Positions 57,400 through 64,000 of a DNA stretch of 64,000 nt are shown here, one piece after another. The notes under the pieces are model-generated. The model searched no databases and was not told where the DNA came from. It saw only the letters and a program-made list of their open reading frames with translations. Numbering within the stretch: position 1 is the stretch's first letter; every line of letters starts with the position of its first letter. The DNA is taken from assembly GCA_029990175.1 (NCBI GenBank), contig JARKIP010000035.1, forward strand, positions 41,678,001 through 41,742,000, in the 5' to 3' direction. This DNA comes from Petunia secreta (lineage: Eukaryota > Streptophyta > Magnoliopsida > Solanales > Solanaceae). Made by a program: the position numbers and the translations under genes.

Positions 57400-58851
57400 G
57401 CCGCCCTTCTTTGCCCGGGGATGATGAAAAGAATCTTCGGGCAAAGATAGTTGACGGAGTAGCCAATTTTGTTACGACTAGTAGACAAAATATTTGAAAT
57501 GAGAAAATGGGAGTTTTGGGGTGTTCTTGGTCGAACCTCGGTCTCTGAGTTGCCTACATATCTCGGGTTTTACGAGAATCAGACCATGTGTAGTTCTAGA
57601 ATGGCATGTTACCTGCGTGAGATGTTTATGACGCATGATTTTAGATGTCAGGGGTAAACTTGTCCAAGTATGCAAAGTTTACGTTTGAATGTGCTTTGCC
57701 TTTTGGCGAGATAAATGAAGAATGAAGCAAAAGCACTATCAAAGATGAGATAACAGCAATAGATCGAGCACGAGAGAAGAGGATTATAATCATCCTAGTT
57801 ATAAGAATGTGGTGTGCTGCACACCCATAAAGAGGAGCTTATACGTACATAGTTTCCATTTCATCTCGATGAATGAGTTCTCGCCTTCAATATTGCCTTT
57901 ATTGAGCTGGGAAACATTTGAAAGGCCAGTTTTATAAATGTGCACGATTCAAATAGATGGGCACGATTGAGGACGAAAACACGCGCGATTGACGTAGGTA
58001 GGCTTGGATAGACAAAGCAGGCATTGGAAGGCAATGCAAAATGACATCCTAATTTTTAATGAAAGATGGGCCAGATTATTTGTAGGAGCATGAGATGATC
58101 GGCTTTGGGCGTGTCGGAATTCGACATAATAGGTAGTTTGCACGTAAGACAAAGGCATTGTCGATGATGAGATAACATCAATAGATCGAGCGTGTGAAAA
58201 GAGGCTTATAATCATCCTAGTTATGGAGATGTTGTGCATGACGCACCCATAAAGAGGAGTTTACATGGTCATAATTTCCACTACAACTCGATAAATGAGT
58301 CGTCTTGCCTTCAACATTGTCTTGAATGAGCTGGGGAACATTGAGGAGTAAAGCACGATAAATGCATATGATTCAAACAGATAGGCACGATTAAGCACGA
58401 TAACGTGCATGATTGACATAGATGGGCTTGAATAGGAAGGAATACGAAACTGACACCGAATCGACAAGGAAAGATTAGGTAGACCACTGGTACGAGTATG
58501 GAACTGTAACTTTGAGTGCTTTGGAACTCGGCAAAATAGGTAGCTTGCGGGTGTAGCAAAAGCATTGTCTGTAGGATTAAACTTCTTGAATTGAGTTTTA
58601 GGGTGATGTTTTGTATGTATTTGAGGATTTGTGGTTGCACAATTGGTAGTGATTTTGAGAGCAGGTGTGAGACTATGGCGTAGAGGTCTTTCGAGAGATT
58701 AGGGGAGTGCCCTGTAGCGAAATCAAGATATAATGCCAATAGGGATTAAGATAAAGAAAAAGTAAATTTCTATATTTACTTGAGCTCTCCTTCGACATGT
58801 AGTTGTCTAGTCTTTTTTCAGGTGCCCAGTGCTAGGGAATGTGTGCCTCTC
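57400..58851 (+). mobile_element. Internal region of T4 (Tat/Ogre-like), with tandem repeats
   Basis: Directly follows the LTR end. Contains TTGCCTACATATCTCG and GAATCAGACCATGTGTAG (57550-57595), wording familiar from Tat/Ogre-type plant repeats, then a tandem repeat (57729-58575), then TGCCCAGTGCTAGGGAATGT before the B2 insertion at 58852. No coding sequence recognised. Confidence 0.5.
57729..58575 (+). repeat. Tandem repeat, period about 410-422 bp, two copies plus start of a third
   Basis: GATGAGATAACAGCAATAGA at 57744 recurs with one change at 58166 (period 422), followed by matching TTATAATCATCCTAGTTAT and ACCCATAAAGAGGAG text. GCAAAAGCATTGTC near 58556 starts a third copy. Each unit contains short internal CACGATT repeats. 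Confidence 0.85.
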
Positions 58852-59575
58852 CGATGCAGCCCGAACACGCGCTGATCAAGTGTTCGATCCACCGAGGAGA
58901 CCAATGACACGAAGCCAAGCCAAGCTGCTACACGATGTGCACATTCACTTGGCCTGGCCGAAGGAAAATAATTGCTCCGAAGCTGAGTGGCCGGGCTCAA
59001 GAACAGAAGGCGTCATCTTCAGATTTGAGCCCGAAGACAAAGTGACCGAGGACAATGAGCTCGAAGTCAAGTGAGCGTCGAGGACAATGAGTTCGGGCAA
59101 GCAACCACGCGCCGAAGCCAAGGCTGCCGAACACACAATTTAGCTCAGCCCTGCGTGGCTTGTTTTTATTAGTCACTTGTGACTATTTACTACTTTATCC
59201 TTACCATAGCCTATAAATACTCTACTATCGTTTCATTGTAGGGGGGTCCAGTTTTAGTATATGAAAAACATAGCAAGTGCTATTGTGAGTCTCCGATGGA
59301 GCCGAACCCCGGCGTGGGCTTTTAAAGAACTTGTATCAACCGGTATGATTCGTTTGAACAATTTCTTCTTGATCATTCAATTTGCAAGAAGCAGGTCTTT
59401 CTTGAGGATTGTTGCATAGTATAGGTGCGTCTTGATTTCCCTTCAATCGAGCTTTGAGACAGGTTCCTCACTGTGTTTTTGAACGAAGCAAGATTTGTCT
59501 TGCTTCTATCTTTACTTTTATTGTTGTTTTCTTCCGCGTTCGTGTTAGCATTTTCCTTCGAGTTTGCTTGCACCA
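58852..59575 (+). repeat. B2 5' LTR
   Basis: 724 bp, CGATGCAGCCCG (mutated TGATGC) to GTTTGCTTGCACCA. TATAAATA at 59212-59219. U3 still encodes PMTRSQAKLLHDVHIHLAW. About 110 bp shorter than the B1 LTRs, partly through loss of one U3 direct repeat. Confidence 0.85.
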
Positions 59576-60769
59576 TCTTGGTATCATAGCGAGGTTTGAG
59601 TTTGTTCTTACAACCTCAAATCCCGTTCACTTAAATCGTGCTTGTGTCTCCAGTTTCAGCTTTCTTCCGTGTGTTTGATTGTTGTTGCTGGGCGTTTACA
59701 AAAAAAAAAATGTTGAAAAACTAAAATTCAAAAATTGCGTTTGATTGTTGGTTGTTTGGATTAAACAACCATTGATTCTTGTTCACCATTGTATCCTGAT
59801 TCCAACAAGTACCCGACGTACAACTTTCGTGACTAGGGTTTCTTGGTGAAATTTTGGACTGTTTTGAGCTTTAATGGTGGATGATTTCGAACCCCAACTG
59901 TGTTGGTTGAAACCGATGAAGATTGGTGGTTCTTGAGTGATTTGTGTTTGTTTTGTACTTAAATTCGAAGTTCTGTGTTTGAATTCGATGTCCGTACACC
60001 AGAAAATTGTTACAAAATCGTAACAGTGTACGACACGAATGAGCTCGAAGAACTTGAACTGATTTCCTCCGTTGTTGTTAGAACCGGAGTTGAAAGAAGC
60101 AACCCAGATTCTGTTGTTCTTCGCCGTCAGTGGACGAAGTAAAATTGTCCGTACACCGGAGCTAAAGCTTCACTGTTCCATTGAAGAAGAAAGGGGTAAA
60201 ATGTAAAGATCAAAACCCCAGGTGAAAAAGTTGTCGGCTGAAAAGAGGAAGTGGATAAGGTAAAACTCTATCCGTACCAAGGAGGGACCACTCTTGTACG
60301 GACAAGAGTTGGTGTGTTCGAAAAAGATTCCAAAAGGGAATCAAAGGGGTAGATTCTCCTAGGTTTTCACTTTCTTCTGTCCAAAATTCTAGTTAGTAGA
60401 TCTTTTGAGTAATTTTCCTACTCGAGGTCGTACTAACTCATTTAAGCTGATAGGAACTTGTGCGTGGGGTGACCGAAGTCCAACTTTGTGGAAATTTCTT
60501 TGACTTCCCGAAGCGCAAGAATAAATAGCTGTCCGTTCCATCGAGTCAAATCAACTCACTCTTCCCGAAGTAAGACATCATAACTTGTCAAATTCGAAGG
60601 AATTGAGAGAAGTTGATCAACCGAGGAAGACATTTGCTGCAAGTTCTTGAGTGACCAAAACCGAACCCATAAATTGAGTGGAACCGAGTGCCACCCATCA
60701 AAGGTGAGGGAGTGTGTGAGGTGATTTCTAACCTTAACATTTGTTTGATCTTTGATTCGTGCAGGTACC
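59576..60769 (+). other. B2 primer-binding site and leader
   Basis: PBS at 59579-59590. Non-coding leader of about 1.2 kb, homologous to 2713-3913. Ends with CAAAG|GTGAGG (GT at 60704), TTCTAAC and TTCGTGCAG (ends 60764) before GTACCATGG. Confidence 0.8.
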
Positions 60770-63758
60770 ATGGCTGGGAATGGAGGCGATGGCAAAGGCA
60801 TTGAGAAGATCGAAGTGTCGTTAGCCGATCTCATGGCTGTGATACAAGGCGTCAGTGCCGAAGTGAGAGGAGTGAGTGCTCGAGTAGCTCAACTCGAGCA
60901 AGGAAGTGCGTCCGCGGCCATAAATGGGTCCGACACTGGAACTAGCAACTCTACTCCGATGAAACCTGAGCTGTATGCTGAGCTTGTTCGACAACATCAG
61001 TTGACAAGTGAAGCAATCCGAAGAGAGCTCAACTTGGGCAATCCCCAAGCACAACAGAACTTGGGCAATCTCTAAGCTAACTATCAAAACTAGGGCATTC
61101 CCCGAGGAGAAAGGATACCACTTCCAAGGGCCCGAAGAGATCTTGGAGCCGTTGTCAAAGAGGTTGATGAAGAGGAATTTCCCGAGGACGAATATGAGCA
61201 AGTGCCGCCATTCGCTCAACGAAGGCAAGCTCACCAAGGTCGTGGAAATTTTCGAGGTCGAGGTCGAGGCGCAAATGTTGAACGACATATTGAGCGTGAG
61301 GCTGATGATCGTGATGATGAGTATCCCGAACAAGTTCGTGGTGTTCGAGACTCAAACTTGAACAGTGTCAAGATCACTATTCCACCCTTTAAAGGAACTG
61401 TGATCCAGATGAATATCTTGAATGGAAGCTTAAAATGGAGCGCATCTTTGAAACCAATGAGATGACCGATAAGAGAAAAGCTGTCCATGCCATTGCTTCG
61501 TTCGAAGCTTATGCATCTACGTGGTGGGAAGCTGATAAAAGGCATAGACGAAGGAATGCCTATCCCGAAGTCAATACTTGGCCACATTTGATGAGAGCAA
61601 TGGATGCTAAGTATTTGAGTGCTAAGTACAGGCAAACTCAAATGCAAAAGCTCTATGAGTTAAAGCAAGGGTCCAAGTCAGTTTAAGAGTATCATGATGA
61701 GTTCGAGAAAGTTCGATTGAATCTTGATCTGGTCGAAGACGAAGAACAAGCCATTATCCGATTCAAAAATGGCTTGGCACTGGATGTATCATCTCAATTG
61801 AGGCTACACGTGTACCACACGTTGGAAGATCTGTTCGATGCTGCCACCGAAGCTGAAAAATTGGTGAAGGACGATAAGGAAAATCGGTATCGAGGAGTCA
61901 CTACTTCTACTCCCTTGAACTGAGGAAAAGAGTGGAAGAGTCCAAACCAAACAAGTGCCAACACCGTTCGAGAGCCGAGGAGACCCTTCGAGAGGGGTGT
62001 GACCGTTAACCCATCAAGAGAAGTGGGAGGTAAAGTTCAACTCAACTCTCCTAGTGCTTCAAATATTCAGTGTCACAAATGCAAAGGTTATGGTCACATG
62101 GCAAAGAGTGTCCAACTCGCAAAGTTATGCTTCTGCTCGAAGATGGAACCGTCCATGAGCAAGCGAGTGACATCGAGGAGGAATTTATCGAGGATACTGA
62201 CCGAGCTGAAGGCGATGATGATCATGAGGCTGCCGAAGCTGATCATCCGGAAATGTTTCTTGTGGTTCGAAGGAATTTGAGCTGCATGACTCTTGAAGAA
62301 GAGGACAACCAAAGAGAAAACCTCTTTCATGCCCGATGTCGAGTGAGGGGGAAGGTGTGTTCGATGATCATTGACTCTGGTAGTTGTGCAAATGTGGTGA
62401 GCCAAACCTTGGTTTCACAAATGGGACTATCAACGTTGAAGCATCCCCACCCTTACAAATTACAATGGCTGAATGAGTGTGGAGAATTGAGGGTTATCAA
62501 ACAAGTGTGGATCAAGTTTAGAATTGGCGAATATCAAGATGAAATGATATTCGTTGTGGTGCCAATGCAAGCTTGTCATTTGCTATTGGGCAGACCGTGG
62601 CAGTATGACCGATCGGTCATTCACAACGGAAGATCCAACACTTACACTGCAAAGCTCGAAGGGAAGAGTTTCATACTCAAACCCTTGTCTCTAAAACAAG
62701 TCACCGAGGACTATAAACGGATTAAAGAATTGAAAGAAGCGGCCAAAGCTAAGCTTCCAATAGGAGCAAAATTGGGGGCCGAAGAAATAAACTCACTTCC
62801 CGAAGTAAAAGGAATCTGTGCAATCATGCAACCGGGTGAGTTTCTACGAGGCAATGACAACGGTCAGATGATGCTTTGCCTTGTGCACAAGGGTATCTTT
62901 CTAAACTCTAATGATGATTTTCCTAATGATAACCCTTTGCCTAGTGCTGTACAAAGTGTTTTGCAGGGCTTCAAAGACATGTTCCCTGAAGAAATGCCAG
63001 GTGGATTACCTCCATTGAGAGGAATCGAGCACCAAATTGACTTCTTACCGGGGTCAAAAATCCCCAACAAACCTGCATACCGGTGTAATCCCAAAGACAC
63101 CAAAGAGCTCCAACGGCAGGTTGATGAATTGTCGAACAAGGGCCTTGTTCGAGAGAGCTTGAGTCCTTGCCCCGTTCCTGTTATACTTGTTCGAAAGAAA
63201 GATGGAACATAGCGAATGTGTGTTGATTTCCGAGCAGTCAACAAAATAACGGTAAAGTATCGTCATCCTATCCCTCGATTAGATGACATGCTAGAAGAGT
63301 TAAGTGGTTTTTCATGCTTTACGAAGATAGACCTCGGGTCCGGTTACCACCAAATCCGAATGAAACCCGGAGACGAGTGGAAAACCGCATTCAAGACCAA
63401 GTTCGGTCTCTATGAATGGTTGGCGATGCCTTTTATGCTTATCCAATGCACCGAGCACATTCATGCGACTGATGAACCATGTGCTCAAACCGTTCATAAA
63501 TAAGTTTGTTGTCGTTTACTTTGATGACATACTTGTTTATGGTAAATCTGTGGATGAACATATTGAACACCTAAGGCTAGTGCTTGATAAACTGAGAGAA
63601 GAGAAGTTATACGCTAACTTCAAGAAATGCGCCTTTTGTGTCGAGCGTGTAGTCTTCCTAGGATTCGTTGTCAGTGTTAATGGTGTTGAAGTCGACGAGT
63701 CAAAAGTCGAAGCCATAAAAGATTGGCCAACTCCAACCTCGGTATCACAAGTTCGTAG
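60770..63758 (+). pseudogene. B2 gag-pro-RT, degenerate and truncated
   Basis: ATG at 60770 (MAGNGGDGKG). Gag with VIQGVSAEVRGVSARVAQLE, an R/G-rich GRGNFRGRGRG segment (61240), STWWEADKR (61520), CCHC knuckle CHKCKGYGHMAK (62070; frameshift inside it), a long open stretch of 380 codons (62070-63212) with intact protease IIDSGSCANVVS (62370), then RT interrupted by a TAG in place of Trp at 63210 and a shift near 63435, with VVYFDDILVYG at 63515. Other stops are at about 61073, 61684 and 61921 and a shift near 61400. RNase H and integrase are outside the window. Confidence 0.88.
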
Positions 63759-64000
63759 TGATGCAACCCAAATTGCATCGACACCATTCACTCGAAGTCA
63801 AGCCAAGGATATAAAAGACGCTCACCTACACTTGGTTTGGAGAGGCTTGGATGATATGAGCTCGGGAGAGGACTTAAAGACAATGCATTGGAGCTCAATC
63901 CATGTGGAAACAGCGCGGGAAACAGTGTAGGAAGCAGGGGAGCAAAACAGGGCAAAACAGGGGAGCACCTGCTGAGCTTACTGCCTGACGAAGAAATTTT
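63759..64000 (+). repeat. Start of an LTR inserted into B2 RT
   Basis: Begins TGATGCAACCCAAATTGC at 63759 and runs off the window. Encodes PFTRSQAKDIKDAHLHLVWR in frame with the B2 RT. Contains TTAAAGACAATGCATTGGAG (63875), and its end AAAACAGGGCAAAACAGGGG (63944) with CTGCCTGACGAAG matches the C3 LTR near 34915-34960 on the other strand. It is therefore probably of the CGCGATCGCG-array type. Confidence 0.7.

Larger units (their letters stand above)
58852..63758 (+). mobile_element. LTR retrotransposon B2, truncated by a later LTR insertion
   Basis: 5' LTR 58852-59575, PBS TGGTATCATAGC at 59579-59590, leader, broken gag-pol 60770-63758. The frame is cut after the RT at 63758 by a different LTR. 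The remainder should lie to the right of the window. Confidence 0.85.

Overview
This 64 kb window reads as plant (probably dicot) repeat-rich DNA and contains no host gene that I can support. Almost every base belongs to nested, mostly decayed Ty3/gypsy LTR retrotransposons. Evidence: tRNA-iMet type primer-binding sites (TGGTATCAGAGC), polypurine tracts, TG...CA LTRs, 5-bp target-site duplications (TSDs), zinc knuckle, DSG protease, YFDD reverse transcriptase, RNase H and DD35E integrase signatures, and a Tat/Ogre pol with two RNase H domains. Spacer and LTR wording recalls asterid/Solanaceae repeats, but that is a weak guess.

Layout (names are mine). 1-1075: 3' end of a Tat-like LTR (T1). 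1076-17723: C1, a non-autonomous element, + strand, without its 5' LTR. C1 is interrupted by B1 (1875-9516, TSD CTAGG), and its 3' LTR is interrupted by C2 (12245-17072, minus strand, TSD GGAAG). The C2 3' LTR carries a foreign piece of family B. 17724-23006: D, a decayed autonomous element whose gag was hit by C1. 23007-23286: shred of a Del/Tekay-type protease. 23287-24657: E, 3' end only, minus strand. 24658-32344: A2, + strand, no TSD. 32345-35113: C3, minus, truncated. 35114-37600: Tat/Ogre pol (T2), minus. 37601-40621: non-coding Tat-type LTR/leader (T3). 40622-47490: A3, minus, lacks its 3' LTR. 47491-57399: Tat-like LTR (T4) split by A1 (48603-56406, TSD GAAGA), the one element that looks intact. 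57400-58851: T4 internal region with a tandem repeat of about 0.42 kb. 58852-63758: B2, + strand, cut by the start of another LTR (63759-64000).

Families A, B, D and E encode a single gag-pro-RT-RNaseH-integrase polyprotein that reads through the polypurine tract into U3, so the 3' LTR supplies a C-terminal tail with a TRSQAK motif. Only A1 (1713 aa) has an open frame. Family C lacks RT, RNase H and integrase but has its own long polyprotein of about 1000 codons: a short gag-like start, a protease-like domain without its catalytic triplet, and three conserved segments I do not recognise. Its PBS, polypurine tract and LTR ends resemble those of the autonomous families, so it is probably mobilised by them.

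The most unusual signal is an array of short self-complementary units, AGGCG-NNN-CGCCT, found in both the U3 of the LTR and the untranslated leader of A, C and D elements. Within one element the LTR and leader arrays are of the same type. Between elements the type changes, including paired stem changes (AGGAG-GTC-CTCCT in A3) and full replacement by CGCGATCGCG palindromes in E and C3. This is the best candidate here for an undescribed cis-acting RNA system.
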